DNA from: Dama dama
Lineage: Eukaryota > Chordata > Mammalia > Artiodactyla > Cervidae
NCBI RefSeq assembly: GCF_033118175.1
Contig: NC_083685.1
Location: forward strand, 128,336,501 to 128,400,500
Length of the DNA stretch: 64,000 nt
Direction of reading: 5' to 3'
Both the position numbers and the translations under genes were made by a program. The notes under the pieces were generated by a model. That model made no database searches and had not been told where the DNA came from. It saw nothing but the letters and a program-made list of their open reading frames with translations. The first letter of the stretch is position 1. The number at the start of each line of letters is the position of its first letter. This document shows, piece by piece, positions 33,263-45,002 of the stretch.

Positions 33263-33335
33263 GTACACACACACATGTGTGTGTGTGTGCATACATATGT
33301 ATGCATGTACATGTGTGCATGTAAATATACATAGT
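33263..33335. repeat. (CA/TG)n microsatellite at SINE tail
   Basis: ACACACACACATGTGTGTGTGTG followed by TGCATACATATGTATGC. The CA-then-TG order makes a short self-complementary segment. Confidence 0.92.
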
Positions 33336-34375
33336 TTACCTTAACATGAGTTTGCAGGACTGGTACCCTCAACAGCTAAGTATTGAGAGGATATACTGAT
33401 TAGATCATGGACAGTGGTGCGAACCTGACTCTACATCTTACTTTACTGGAAAATCCCAGAGAGCTGACGCCTGAAGCATGCTTTGCTGTTGACTATAGAA
33501 GCAATCATGGATAGCCAGCTTCCCTCCAACCCTGTGGCCTTGCCAAACTGGTCATCTGGGAGGTCCTTGTGATCGTATCTTATCTCTATTTGAGACTCAT
33601 AAAGATGAGTAACTGAAATGTGGTTAATAAACCCCATCTGGGCATTTTCTAGGTGAATAAACACACCAATTTTTTCCTACTGTTTTTTCATGTGGAAATG
33701 ATGAATAGGACTCACAACACTTGTTTTCATTGTAAGTAGAAAAGTAGAAATAATATCAAGTTATGATACTTGAGGTTGTTCTAAAGTGCTTCAGAGACAC
33801 TCTGAAAGTTTCAAATGATTATAGCTCCAGTTAAAATTTTATGGCGGCCTGTGGACTTTCATGATCAAAGAAAAAGTAAACAGAGAACGCTTTTAGGCTG
33901 AAGGATGCTCAGACCCTCATGGATTTTTTTTTGGCCCTCTTTCTATTCTTTAAAAGAGTGATTAATAGTTTCACAATGTAAAGGCACCCACATTTGGGAT
34001 TAAGCAATTGAATGAAATTAATTCCTGAATCCAATCTTTGTGCACCCCAGGCGTGCTGCATAATATGTTATCTTAGTGATTAAAAATACGAGCTAGATAT
34101 AAGAAGTCTTCAAAAACCACTAGTTACTACTTTAATTCAAATCTGTTTCATATGTTTCATTGCTATATGTTTTTCTTCTGCTAAAAAGTTCATTATTAGT
34201 ACAAGTAGTGACATTTGAAAAGAACTATAGATCAGATTTTAGTACTGAAAACGTTAACATTCTTGTCTTAATAATTCTGTTATAGTAATATACTTGAACA
34301 TCCTTGGTTTTTTGAAATAACAAGCTGAACATGAGTCAAGTGGAAGCATGTCTTTTCAAATGACTAAGAAAAAAA
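33336..34375. other. Unique sequence
   Basis: 33780-34110 has the look of conserved non-coding DNA (AAGCAATTGAATGAAATTAATTCC, GTGATTAATAG-like AT motifs) without repeats. No gene. Confidence 0.35.
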
Positions 34376-34590
34376 AGACTGTATACACACATATACATGC
34401 ACATATATGTGTGCATATATACAAACACATGTGTTCATGATTACATATGTGTCTTTATATATACATGTATGTAAAACACAGTTATATCCATGCATGCAAC
34501 ACATAATGAATATAAACATGTGAAAACAGATATTATGTGTATGTATACAATATACATGCAAGTACATATGGATATACATCTACATGCATA
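34376..34590. repeat. (TA/CA/TG)n degenerate simple sequence
   Basis: Long AT-rich tract of TATACACACATATACATGC-type units. Short frames on both strands are low-complexity translations. Confidence 0.85.
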
Positions 34591-34931
34591 TTTTCGCTTT
34601 ATCACTAAAATATGTTTTGCATTTTTTATGTTTTATATAAAATATTTACATTTGGGGAATCTGAGTGAATAATGTATAAGAATTTTTTGCACTGTTTTGA
34701 AACTTCTCTATGTGTCTATAATCACTTTAAAAATCAAAACGTTTTAAAACATCTTTATAAGTTGCATTCTACCATGTGTGCTGAAATCATATGTGGAAGA
34801 TTAAATATGAAGGTTTAACTCCATGCTGAGGAAAATTGTGGTTTTGATACATATAAATATATCTATGTATTTATTTACTCATATGAACATATACACATAT
34901 CTAATTCTGATCTGGAGTGGGTCCACTCATT
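34591..34931. other. AT-rich unique sequence
   Basis: Nothing recognised apart from TATA-type simple sequence near 34850-34900. Confidence 0.4.
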
Positions 34932-35507
34932 TTTTAATTGAGGTAAAATTCATAGAACAGAATTAGCCCCTTTAAATTATATAGTACAGTGGTATATAAT
35001 ATATAAAATGTTGCACAACCACAGCACATATCAAGTTCTAAACATCTTTATCACCCCTCCCCTTAAAAAAACCCTACTCCTGTTAAATAGTCACCTTTCT
35101 GCTCCTGGTCACCACCCATCTGCTTTCTATCTCCATGCGTTTGCCTATTCTGGATAATTCATGAAAGGGGACTGTTATACCCTGTAGCCTCTTGAATCTG
35201 ACTTCTTTCACGGTTTTGGCCGAAACGTGTTTGAAGCTGATCTGTGCCATGACAGGCGCCATCGCCCCACTCCTTCCTCTGGATAGTATTCTGTTTTACA
35301 TGTACACCGCGCTGCTTGCCATTTACCCTCTGGTGCGTGTCTAGATTGTTCCCACCTCCCGTTATTGTGAACTGTGCTGCCATGAACACACGGGCATTTG
35401 TTTGAGAACCACTTTTCAGTTCCTTGGTGTATAAGCCTAAAAATGGAATTGCTGGGTTACATGTAAATTCTATGTTTAACTTTTTAAGAACCTGGCAAAC
35501 TGTTTTC
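34932..35507 (-). mobile_element. Old L1 3' part, antisense
   Basis: TTTTTAATTGAGGTAAAATTC, TATAGTACAGTGGTATATAA, TGCACAACCACAGCACATAT, TGCCTATTCTGGATAATTCATG, ATTGTGAACTGTGCTGCCATG, GGAATTGCTGGGTTACATG and TCTATGTTTAACTTTTTAAG in the order expected of an antisense L1M-class 3' region (L1MC/L1MD by memory). Coding remnants are too decayed to read. Confidence 0.85.
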
Positions 35508-35828
35508 TTATTCCTGTCTAATGTTAAGGGCAGGATGCATGAACTCATAATGCAGAGACGGTCTCTGATTTTAAGCGGTTGGTTTGAGAAGAGTCCTGAG
35601 GAACTGTGCTTAGAGGAACACAGATATTTAGAAGCAGGAGAAGTAAATGAGAAGAAGACTGGCAAAGAGATTGGAAGAGAAACAGGTCTTGGAGTTTGAA
35701 GAGTCAAGGAAGAAGAGGATTTCAAAGACAAGAGAAGAATTGGTCAGAGGGAAGGCAGTAGTTTTAGAAACTGGATTATTATTATTATTTTTTAATGTAA
35801 TTAAATACTTCTCTGAGAGGAACCGGGA

Positions 35829-35982
35829 GGCTCAGGCTTAATCCCTGGGTCGGGAAGATCCCATGGAGAAGGGAATGGCACCCCACGCCAGTATTCTTGC
35901 CTGGAGAATCCCAAGGACAGAGGGGCCTGGCGGGCTGCAGTCCATGGGGTTGCTGAGAGTCAGACACGACTTAGCAACTGCA
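35829..35982 (+). mobile_element. Bov-tA SINE, head deleted
   Basis: Most of the tRNA-like head is missing; starts at GGCTCAGGCTTAATCCCTGG and continues to GACACGACTTAGCAACTG. It must have lost its promoter or inserted already incomplete. Confidence 0.9.
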
Positions 35983-36684
35983 TGACAACAGCGTCTCACA
36001 CGAATACTGTGATCAGGACTTGGGAGGAGAGGTTGCCATTCGTTGACGGCTGTGCCAACCCCTCAATAAATTCTTAGCTTTAGCATCAAGAGATTTGAGG
36101 CAAAGTAAGAAATTACTTAAAGAGAAAAGGGAACACAGAATTCCATCATCGTTTTTAAAATACACAATAGAGAAGAATGAAGGAAATGGGTGAACAGTAG
36201 CTAAGGATGAGGGTCTGTGCATAACACAGGTTCTCAAATTCGCAATTGTGTTTGCTTTCTGAATCATTTTAAGAGCCCCATAAGGAAATCGTAATTCCCA
36301 TCGTGATCGCACTTCATGTGTTTCAGTTTGGCCTATTTTGCGTGGCTTTAGCACTGGCTCCAAACTGTGCTTGCTGCTCCCTGCCCACCCCCTCCCTGGC
36401 CCAGCGCATCTTCCTCTCCTGACCTCCCATGAAACAGGAGACAAACATTTCCACCCCGAGGAGATACAGAAGTACGCCCTACGTGTTTGAGCAATGTCCA
36501 TCTCAATCTTTGATAAGGTCTGTTTTTCTGGTCACACTACACCTCCCCAACCTCATCATAGGTATGTCCAAGGATTCATGTCTGAGACTTACCTCTCTAC
36601 TCACACTCCCTAGAGGTTTTAAGTGTTTCTCATACATAGACAAATCATTTATTGTTATTATTATTATTTTTATATCCAGCAGGA
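35983..36684. other. Unique sequence
   Basis: Frame 36013-36501 (-, 162 codons) is long for chance but has no domain, membrane or motif features and overlaps + frames; I do not call it. An ATT repeat lies at about 36648-36672. Confidence 0.45.
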
Positions 36685-37070
36685 CATCACCTCTAAACTC
36701 CAGGATTATCTGCCTGCAAATAAGACTCTTACCTGAGTATCCACTTGACGCTAAAAACTTCATATGTCTCACACTGTGGACACTTGACCTTCCTTCCCAG
36801 ACCTGCTTCCACCTCTGTCCTCACTGTCTCAGTTAGGGACCCTCACCTATCCAAGTCTATTTGCTAACACCTGTCTTTAATCTGTTTGCAAATCCATGGA
36901 CTCATCTTCCAAATGCATTCACATTCTAACACTTATCCTTGTCTACACTGTCCCTGACTACAATGTCCCAAGCCACCATCATCTGTTACCCTGATTATTG
37001 AAGTAGCCTTCTAGCAGGTCACCTTGCTTGGTCATTTTTTCAGCTTTCTGATCCCGTATAATCCTATCAC
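36685..37070 (+). repeat. Old mammalian repeat, family uncertain
   Basis: CCCAGACCTGCTTCCACCTC, TGTCCTCACTGTCTCAGTTA, CCACCATCATCTGTTACCCT and ATTGAAGTAGCCTTCTAGCAG resemble a widespread mammalian fossil that I know by phrase but cannot assign. Strand nominal. Confidence 0.38.
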
Positions 37071-37092
37071 CGAGATATTCCCACCTGACTTT

Positions 37093-37120
37093 ATTGATTG
37101 ATCGATTGATTGATTGAGAT
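37093..37120. repeat. (GATT)n tetranucleotide repeat
   Basis: GATTGATCGATTGATTGATTG. Confidence 0.9.
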
Positions 37121-37134
37121 TTCTCAGTTCTTTA

Positions 37135-37746
37135 TTCTTTTATTGACATATACTAGATGTACAATATTATATGTTACACATGTACAGACTCATGATTCAC
37201 ACTTTTAAAGGTTATGCTCCATCTGAAGTTATTATAAAATGTTGGCTACATTCCCTGTGCTGTACATACCCTTGTAGCTCATTTTCCACATGTTAGTTTG
37301 TGTCATATAATCCCCTTCCTCTATCTTGCCCCAGGTAACTACTGGTTTGTACTCTATCTGTGAGCCTATTTTTTGTTATATTCATTAGTTTGTTGTATTT
37401 TTCAAATTCTTCGAGTGATATCACACAGTATTTGTCTTTATCTGACTTATTTTACTTAGCAGAATTACCTTCCAAGTCCATCCAGGTTGTTGCAGATGGC
37501 AAAATTGCATCCTTTTTTATGGCTGAGTAGTATTCATTTATCTTTATCTATTCCTCTTGTTGATGGGCATTTAGGTTGCTTCTAAATCTTGGCAGTCTTA
37601 AATACTGCTTCTTTGAAGATTGCGGTGCATGTATACTTTCCAATTAGTGCTCTTGGTTTTTCTTTTTTTGGATATACACCCAGACGTGGAATTGCTGGAT
37701 TATATGATATTTCTATTTTTAGTTTTTTTGAGAAATCTCCTTATGT
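37135..37746 (-). mobile_element. Old L1 3' part, antisense
   Basis: TTATTGACATATACTAGATG, ACCCTTGTAGCTCATTTTCC, ATTTGTCTTTATCTGACTTA, CCATCCAGGTTGTTGCAGATG, TATGGCTGAGTAGTATTC, GATATACACCCAGACGTGG: antisense L1MA/L1MB-type 3' UTR and ORF2 end. No readable frame. Confidence 0.86.
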
Positions 37747-37860
37747 CCAAACAACCCTATTTAAAGTAGCATTTCAGCATTCCCTAATCCCATTCCCCCT
37801 TCATTTTCTTCTGTTTATTTTATACCATTAGACAACTGTGATAATATACTTTTTAAATAT

Positions 37861-37985
37861 TTCATCTCTCCCTACTTAGAATGTAAGCATCAAAAGAGCA
37901 GACATTATTGTCTATTTTTCATTGTTGTATCTACAAAGCTCAGATAGTGCCCAGTACAAAATAAAAGCTTAAAGTATTTTTTAGT
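37861..37985 (+). mobile_element. L2 3' end
   Basis: AGAATGTAAGCATCAAAAGAG, TTATTGTCTATTTTTCATTG, TGTATCTACAAAGCTCAGATAG, CCCAGTACAAAATAAAAGC. Order fits the L2 tail. Confidence 0.6.
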
Positions 37986-38330
37986 ATGTATGAACAAATG
38001 GCTGTATGTCTAGAATACTTGCAGAGTCTTCTGTCTGATAAGTAATATCTACAGTTAAATTAGCATGGTTACCGAGAAATTTGTCATGTTTTGTGTATTT
38101 AAAATATTTTAGAGCTGGAAGATTCTCAAAAACCAGGAGATCTTTGTATATGAAATATTTTCAGAGTTGAAAGATATCTCCCTAAAAGGGCTGGATTAAA
38201 GGATGCCTATTCACAGAGATCTGTGGCCTTCAGCACTATGATTATAAACCCACCTCTAATCCTCTAATGAAATATCCCTGACTTGGTATCTGTAGTTCAG
38301 GGTTGTAATTGTGTCTTTGCAACACACGGC

Positions 38331-38475
38331 GATGTGATAACTAGGCAAGTTGCTTAATCCACTTTGAGCTTAAGCTGAACACTGATGATGATACTAGTGA
38401 AGAGGACCCCACAGGACTGTGGTGAGGATCAGCTGAGATCTTGGACGTGGTTTACAAAATCTAAAACATGCCACA
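38331..38475 (+). mobile_element. MIR SINE fragment
   Basis: GATGTGATAACTAGGCAAGTTGCTTAATCC, then GAGGATCAGCTGAGATCTTGG is the core and right part of a MIR. Diverged; CORE region is recognisable. Confidence 0.58.
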
Positions 38476-39009
38476 AGTATAAGGAACCTGAAAACAGGCT
38501 ACAAATATAAGGATAAGGATAAGGGAAAACGTAAAAGTTCACAAGTTCATCCTAGGATTCTCTTACCACCATATTTTTCTTTACTATCAGATTCATTTAA
38601 AATTTGATTAAAGAAACTGTTCACATTTGTTTGACAGAATCCTTTAGGCACCTTGAAGATATTTCAGTAATATTCAGTTCCAAACATTATCTCCCAATCC
38701 TCTATATTGTCTTGGCTTTTCAATTAGCTAATTCCCAAATTCTCTAAATATGTCAGATCAGGGTTCTCCCTTCTTTCTCTGGCCACTTCTTTCTCTTGCA
38801 CTATCTTTATCAGTCTGGCAAATGCCCAGCAGATGACTAAAGCGAAAGCATACAGGATTGAATGAAAGCATTAAGGATGTCAGTGTGGATCTAGACCTCA
38901 GACCTGCTTTGGGACTTTAGTTAACTAAAATTCACACTGATCAAGCGGGTTTTGCTTCCCACTTTGCCGTCATTGTTCACATCACTCACCCATCGCCTGT
39001 TATCATCCT
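38476..39009. other. Unique sequence
   Basis: Nothing recognised. Confidence 0.4.
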
Positions 39010-39148
39010 CTGTCTATGGGATTTCCCAGGCAAGAATGCTGGAGTGGGTTGCCATGTCCTCCGCCAGGGGATCTTCCCAACCCAGGGATTGAACCCACAT
39101 CTCCCGCATCGGCAGGTGGATTCTTTACCACTGCACTATCTGGGGATT
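39010..39148 (-). mobile_element. Bov-tA SINE, truncated
   Basis: Only the tRNA-head half: TGTCTATGGGATTTCCCAGG to CTGCACTATCTGGGGATTGC. B-box complement GGGATTGAACCC. Confidence 0.9.
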
Positions 39149-40209
39149 GCCAGATATACAATTTGAAAACAAAAAAGTTTTCTCACATCCCAAGCATTCG
39201 CTGCAAAGATTTGATGGATATACCTTTTTGGTGTTTCTTTCAGACCCTTCATAAAGCCCTATGGGGTGGTTTGTTCCTTTGGTACATACAGTTCAGTACT
39301 GAGTTAAAAGAATGTGAAGCCTTTATATATCATGGCCCGGCTTCTAGCTAGCCTCTGTGCTTACTGGTTCTTATTAATGATTCATTTCTTTTGACAGGAG
39401 CAGCAACATTTCAGGACTTCTTGGGTGGAAGAAAGTTGGCAGAGAGAAAGTCCACAGTGAGTAGTTAAGCATTATATGAATTAATACCCCCCATCAATAG
39501 TTTAATGGATGAAATGCATTGATTGCTTTGAGAATTATGCTGAGGTCTACAGTAATAAGCAGAAATGTCTGATTTGACATCTTTTTTTAAAAATATGTCT
39601 GCAATGTAATCTACCACCAATTACACAACAACCCCACCAAAGGGGTGCTGAGTGGTCCCACTACAGTAGTAACATGTTATAAAAGCTCAAGTTTCAGGAC
39701 AATTAGCTTCTGGCTGCAGTTTATTACCCCATTTGAGATTTAAAAGATTTTTTTTTTCCATTGCATTCCAACAATGCTTATGTGTCTGGGGCTAACACTT
39801 TAAAACAATAATGGAATGGCAAATATCTGTCTGGCTGGAGTTTGCCCCAAAAGAAGCGTGTATTAGAGTTTAAAAAAAAAAAATCAAGCAGGGCACAGTG
39901 GGAAAAAAAAAAGATTAAGCCCAACTTCTTCAGTTTCTCAAACTGACCAAAGTTGTACTACTTTATGAAGAAAAAAATGCTTTTCACTGCTATTTTGTAA
40001 AAATTTCAAGAAATAGTTTGGAGAATATGAATATCCCCGTTTGTTTAAACCAATGTCCACATGGTGAAAAAGCAGTTCAGTTGATAATTCATAACCGTCC
40101 ATTTGTTGGGTAAACATCACAAGATGTTGGGTCTGAAATATACGACTCTCACATTGAATTGCCTAGTACGACACAAAACTGGCAATCAGGAATTGTTTTA
40201 ATGGTGGTG
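39149..40209. other. Unique sequence, conserved-looking centre
   Basis: 39560-39860 contains no repeats and several AT-rich homeodomain-like words (CACCAATTACAC, ACAATTAGC). It carries no open frame. Two A/T tracts at 39751 and 39872. Conservation cannot be judged here. Confidence 0.35.
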
Positions 40210-40441
40210 ATGACAGTAGAATTTATTGAGTTCATTCTGTGACCAGGTACTAGGCTGAGACTTTATGTGAGTGATCTGATTTAATTCTCTGAAATAACCC
40301 TGGCGTTAGGTGCTATTATTTTCGCCATTTTATAGATGAGAAAATTGAGACTTGGAGGGTCTAATCATCAGAGGGTTTCAGGGCTAATGGTAGTAAGCAC
40401 TTTGGAAAACAACGCTCGATGCTCTAACCACTACACAGTAC
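40210..40441 (-). mobile_element. MIR SINE, nearly complete
   Basis: TTTATTGAGTTCATTCTGTG, GACCAGGTACTAGGCTGAG, GATTTAATTCTCTGAAATAACC, CCATTTTATAGATGAGAAAATTG, and the tRNA-like end GATGCTCTAACCACTACACAG. Complete in outline and in the reverse orientation. Confidence 0.8.
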
Positions 40442-42260
40442 AACCCGATGATGGTGCCGATGATGGTGGCGGGCAGGGTGGTAAACGAGAAAGGTCGTCA
40501 TGCCTGGGGGACCTCTTTGTCAATCTCCTGTGTGGCCTGTTACATGGCTTTCTCTCCTCGAGCTCTCTCAGCCCTTTCTTTTGCCATCTCAGATATCCGT
40601 TTCCTTTATCCCAAGGTCCATTTTGAAATGTTTTGTACTATCATGTCATTTTCTCCTCCTACCCCTCACACTCCGTGATCTCACACTTCCAGTGGTTATT
40701 CGGGAACTGCGTTGGGTGCAGTGACTCATTTCTGTGTCCCCGCTTCCAGGGAAGGGTGAGGGTATCTCACCGAGACAGCTTACCTGTAGCCAGCATACCG
40801 AGTGGTTCTTTCTCAGCGCAGGACTTCTAGGCTTCTCATGTTGGATGTGATCCCGTCTAGGGAGCCAGCCAACAGCAGTGCAGTGTTTTTCTATCTAAGG
40901 CAATATCAAATGTATACTGATATCATTAAAATCTCAGCTCCTTTTCACCCCTTGGGATGAAGAATGCTTTCTGAGCATTAAAATATTAATATCCAAAAAA
41001 TTACAAAAAGAACCTATGCACAAATGAATCAGGTGAACTGAAGAAGTGAATTGGCAAGTAATCAACAATCCGGCGTTGACCTAGAGCTTACAGCGCGTTA
41101 CTGGTGGTCCCCTGATCTCAGCTCAGGTCGGGGTCTTTCTAGCCAAGGTGTGTTGACGTGTAATGCCCGAGCCGTAGAGCAGGGCCCTTCGCACAGATGG
41201 CTTCCCTTGTTCTTGCTCTCCTGAGGCTCTCGATAGCTCCTGGCACAGTGGCTCTGTACTCTGGAGTGAGTGAAGAAGGAATTAGCGCTTCTGTCCATTT
41301 ATGCGGTAGTGGCGCCCTGGCCGAGGCCAACTTTGGTTCTGTTCTTGCAGCACTTGGCTACGTGGCTCCGTCATCTCAGCGGCGTCAGAGGAGCTGGCCT
41401 TTGAGTCTTCTGCCTGGAGTGCACTTCGCCATCCCATCTCCTTGGAGACGCCTCCTCACTCTTCAAGACGGGCTGCAATGTCTGCCGCCACCGTGGCTTT
41501 CCCCGACCCTTCTCGCACCCCAGGTAGACTGGCGGCCTCCTTGTGTTTTGCTAACACCTTTTGTGTCCTATTGCACTCTGCATATCTGTTTTCTGTTTCT
41601 CCTCTGGGAGGCTGTATTCAGGGGAGACCCCAGCTTGTTCATTCCTTCTTTGTATCTGCAGCATGAAGCAAGATGTCAGGTCCATATAAAGTTTATAGAA
41701 ACGTCTCTTGTCCGGCACTGAGGTTCTGTGTTCCTAAGTGTGTGTGCATCCATTCAGAGCCATTATAATATTTATATCACACGGACCACACGTAGATACT
41801 GATCCAAGAGCCATGATGCTGGCTTATTTGTCATTGCTCTGAAACTATTTGGTTACCCATTTTATCATCTGCAAACTCAGAGGAATGGTGTCAACTTGAT
41901 CTTCATTCATTCATCAGCTCACTTATTAATTAATTCAAGGTACACTTATCAAATACTTGCCCCGTCCCAGCCTTTAAGCATAAAATTCCATATGTTTTAG
42001 TTAAAACACTACAAATTTTAATTAAAAAGACAATAAACTTTGTGTAGCTAGTAGAGTTAATTTCACAACTCTGCTTTTATAACCCAGTTTTATGACCCAG
42101 TTTGTAAAAAAAAAAATCACTTCCCTCAGTGATCACAGATCAGAATTTCTGGGTTCCATCTCAGTGTTGGTTTTGCCTCTTTAAATGTCAGAATACTGAT
42201 TTATGTGTCTTATATACATTTAAGCAAATGGAGAAAGTCTTTGGACTGAAAGAAATCTGT
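40442..42260. other. Unique sequence with a long chance frame
   Basis: The + frame 41197-41721 (174 codons) is the longest non-repeat frame in the window. It has a hydrophobic start and no recognisable domain; overlapping frames at 41442-41666 (+) and 41098-41330 (-) are open too. The DNA is GC-rich with several CpG and may be a decayed repeat or LTR-like fossil. I do not call a gene. Confidence 0.4.
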
Positions 42261-42875
42261 GCATTTGTTCAACAGACATTTACCAAATGATTAGCACACG
42301 CCTTAGCATATTAAAAAGCAGAGACATTACTTTGCCAACAAAGGTCCATCTAGTCAAAGCTATGGTTTTTCCAGTGGTCATGTATGGATGTGAGAGTTGG
42401 ACTATAAAGAAAGCTGAGCACCAAAGAATTGATGCTTTTGAACTGTGGTGTTGGAGAAGACTCTTGAGAGTCCCTTGGACTGCAAGGAGATCCAACCAGT
42501 CCATCCTAAAGGAAATCAGTCCTGGGTGTTCATTGGAAGGACTGATGCTGAAGCTGAAACTCCAATACTTTGGCCACCTGATGTGAAGAGTTGACTTGTT
42601 GGAAAAGACCCTGATGGGAATGGTTGGGGGCAGGAGGAGAAGGGGACGACAGAGGATGAGATGGCTGGATGGCATCACCAACTCGATGGGCATGAGTTTG
42701 AGTAAACTCCAGGAGTTGGTGATGGACAGGGAGGCCTGGCGTGCTGTGATTCATGGGGTTGCAAAGAGTCAGACACGACTGAGCGACTGAACTGAACAGA
42801 ACTGAATGCTGTCACATATGTCTAGGATAAGAAGGTCTACAAGATAGGTCTCTGCCTGTGAGAGGTTTATAGATT
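42261..42875 (-). mobile_element. L2 tail split by BovB
   Basis: Left piece 42261-42300 (GCATTTGTTCAACAGACATT) and right piece 42808-42875 (GGTCTCTGCCTGTGAGAGG) join into a reversed L2 3' end once the BovB is removed. Identification rests on short motifs. Confidence 0.5.
42301..42807 (+). mobile_element. BovB LINE 3' fragment
   Basis: Begins in the C-terminal coding region (AGCATATTAAAAAGCAGAGAC) and runs to the natural end GACTGAGCGACTGAACTGAA. The open frame 42287-42586 includes WRRLLRVPW, then stops at a TGA just after HLM; a second frame resumes at 42596-42790. A short indel-like change removes bases near 42610. Younger than the L2 that it interrupts. Confidence 0.96.
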
Positions 42876-43984
42876 TAAGGGAGAAACATGGACATGAACT
42901 TGCCAGTGTTGGAAGAAGAGCTCAGATGGACAATGTGCAGGGCGGTGAGAGCAGATGGGAAGGAACGTGCTTGGGCTTGGCTGAGGGTGGAATGGAGAGA
43001 GGAGGCTTGTATAGACTTTCTTGGCTTCTGGACGTGGTTCTTCATGTCAGCAGATGGCACTTGAGATGAATCTCGGGAAATGTAAGTGTGCCCCTAGTCA
43101 GACAAAATGGGGGAGGGGGAAGAACATTCTAAGAAAGAGAAGCAGGGTGAACTTGAGCAAATGAATGTGAAATACTCCATCATTTTTAAGCAACTAGAAA
43201 TTCACCAGCGTGGCAGGAGAGAAAGAGACAAGCCAGGCTTCTCAGGTCCCGGCGGCCGCAGACTGAGCTTGGGCAGCCCTGTGCCATCTCTTGGCTGAGA
43301 CGCAAGGACAGTGACTTTATCCTGAACCTGCAGGGAGACCCAGGAGGGCCTTGTGCAGTAGGGCAAGTGGATCATTTTTCAAAAAGTGCTGGAACCTTAA
43401 ATGTGGTGAAAAGTACTCACTGCCTTTTAGGGCTTCTCAGTACCGTTTTCCCTTGTGGCTGCACCATTTTGCATCCTCAGCGAACGTGTGCGAGGCTCCT
43501 GTGTCTCCCTGTCCTTGCCAGAAGTTGTCGTCTGGTGTTCGCTTGTTTCGTTGTCGCTGTTTGATCATAGCTATTCTACAGATTTGAGATAAAATTAGAG
43601 CCTTTTTTTTTTTTACACCATAACACAAAAACCAACTCAAAATGAATTAAATACTTAAAAGACCTCAAACTTTAAAACTCCTAGCAGAACACATAGCAAA
43701 AACAGTTCGGAACACTGGTCTTGACCATGATTTCATGGATATGACCCCCAAAACAGAGAGCACAAAAGCAAAACGGTTGTAGTACTACATCAAACAGAAA
43801 AGTTTCTGCCTGACAAGGAAATGAAGGCAAGCTTTAGAATCAAATAGCTGATAAGGGTTTAGTTTCCAGAATATACAAGGGGCTTCTAGAAATCTATAGC
43901 AAAAAAACACACACAACTTTAATTTGCAAAGATTTTTCACAGGACTGTATTATTCCTTCTTTATCTCTGGTCATCCTTAAAAAA
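42876..43984. other. Unique sequence
   Basis: GC-rich patch with GGCGGCCGC at about 43252. Part around 43600-43920 (AAGACCTCAAACTTTAAAAC, CTAGCAGAACACATAGC) resembles old L1 ORF2 sequence; not secure. Confidence 0.38.
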
Positions 43985-44260
43985 AATTTTTTTTAAGTAC
44001 ATTTATTTATTTTTAATTTTTAAAATTATTTTTAGTTTTGGCTGCACTGGGTCTTCCTTGCTGCTTGAGCTTTTCTCTACTTGTGGTGTTCAGACTTCTC
44101 TTGTTGCAGAGCAGGGGCTCTAGGGCACACGGGCTTCAGGAGTTGCGGTGCCCGGGGTTCGTAGCTCCTCGGCATCTGGGATCTTCTCTGACCAGGGATC
44201 CAACCCTCGTCTCCTATATTGGCAGGTAGATTCTTTACCACTGAGCCTCCTGGGAAGCCC
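43985..44260 (-). mobile_element. CHR-type SINE
   Basis: A-rich tail (as T/A tract) near 43985-44030, then GGCTGCACTGGGTCTTCC, GAGCAGGGGCTCTAGGGC, GAGTTGCGGTGCCCGGGG, tRNA head complement GACCAGGGATCCAACCC and CTGAGCCTCCTGGGAAGCCC. About 75 bases shorter than the copy near 15.3 kb. Confidence 0.8.
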
Positions 44261-44800
44261 TCATCATTTTATAGATGTGAATGGAGTACTAGCAGAGTTA
44301 CAAGGTATTTTAGCTCTTAGCATACATTAGGAACTTAAGAATCATTGTGATAGGAATGAACAAGGTAGACTTACTTAAAAGGCAGGTTTCCTGACCTGGC
44401 TCTGTGTTCCTTTGACTGCAGATTTAACTTGTAGATTTGAGTGGATGCAAGGAATTGGAGGCGCCTAACTGAAGTTAGGAGTGAAGCTGGAACACCTAAA
44501 TCTCTGATTTTCCTGCACGGTGGATCTCAGTCAGCTTGCGTGCCATTGATGGGTAGCAGTGGCCTTTGCTGGTTACATTACAGAACTCCTGCGGTGGTTT
44601 CAATTCAGTTGGCTTCAATCTGTGTAGACCGTGTTCCCTGAGACACCAGTTTCTTTCTAGGCTGACCTCCCACTCCTGTCCCTGTGGAAACACAGGCAAC
44701 TCTCCTGAGAAATGAACTCGCTTTAGGTGTGTCTCCTCGGAGATCACGGGGTGGGGAGGAGACGCAGAGCAGGCCAGGGGCAGGTTCAAGTCAGACTTGT
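44261..44800. other. Unique sequence
   Basis: Nothing recognised. Confidence 0.45.
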
Positions 44801-45002
44801 TTTAGTCGCTCAGTCATGTCTGACTCTGTGCGACCCTGTGGACTATAGCCCTCCAGGCTCCTCTGTCCAGTCCATGGATTCTCCAGGCAAGACTATTGGG
44901 GTGGGTTGCCTTCGTCTCCTCCAGGGGGTCGTTCTGACCCAGGGATCGAACTCAGGTCTCCTGCGTCTCCTGCATTGGCAGGCAGATTCATTACCGTTGA
45001 GT
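44801..45002 (-). mobile_element. Bov-tA SINE with internal duplication
   Basis: TTTAGTCGCTCAGTCATGTC to GATTCATTACCGTTGAG; the last head bases are lost. CCAGTCCA and CTCCTGCGTCTCCTGC are local duplications relative to neighbours. Confidence 0.92.

Noticed and set aside
36013..36501. 162-codon - open frame
   Set aside because: No domain or motif, overlaps other open frames, and no splice or promoter context.
41197..41721. Calling the 174-codon frame a gene
   Set aside because: No recognisable domain, overlapping open frames on both strands, and no supporting promoter or splice context.
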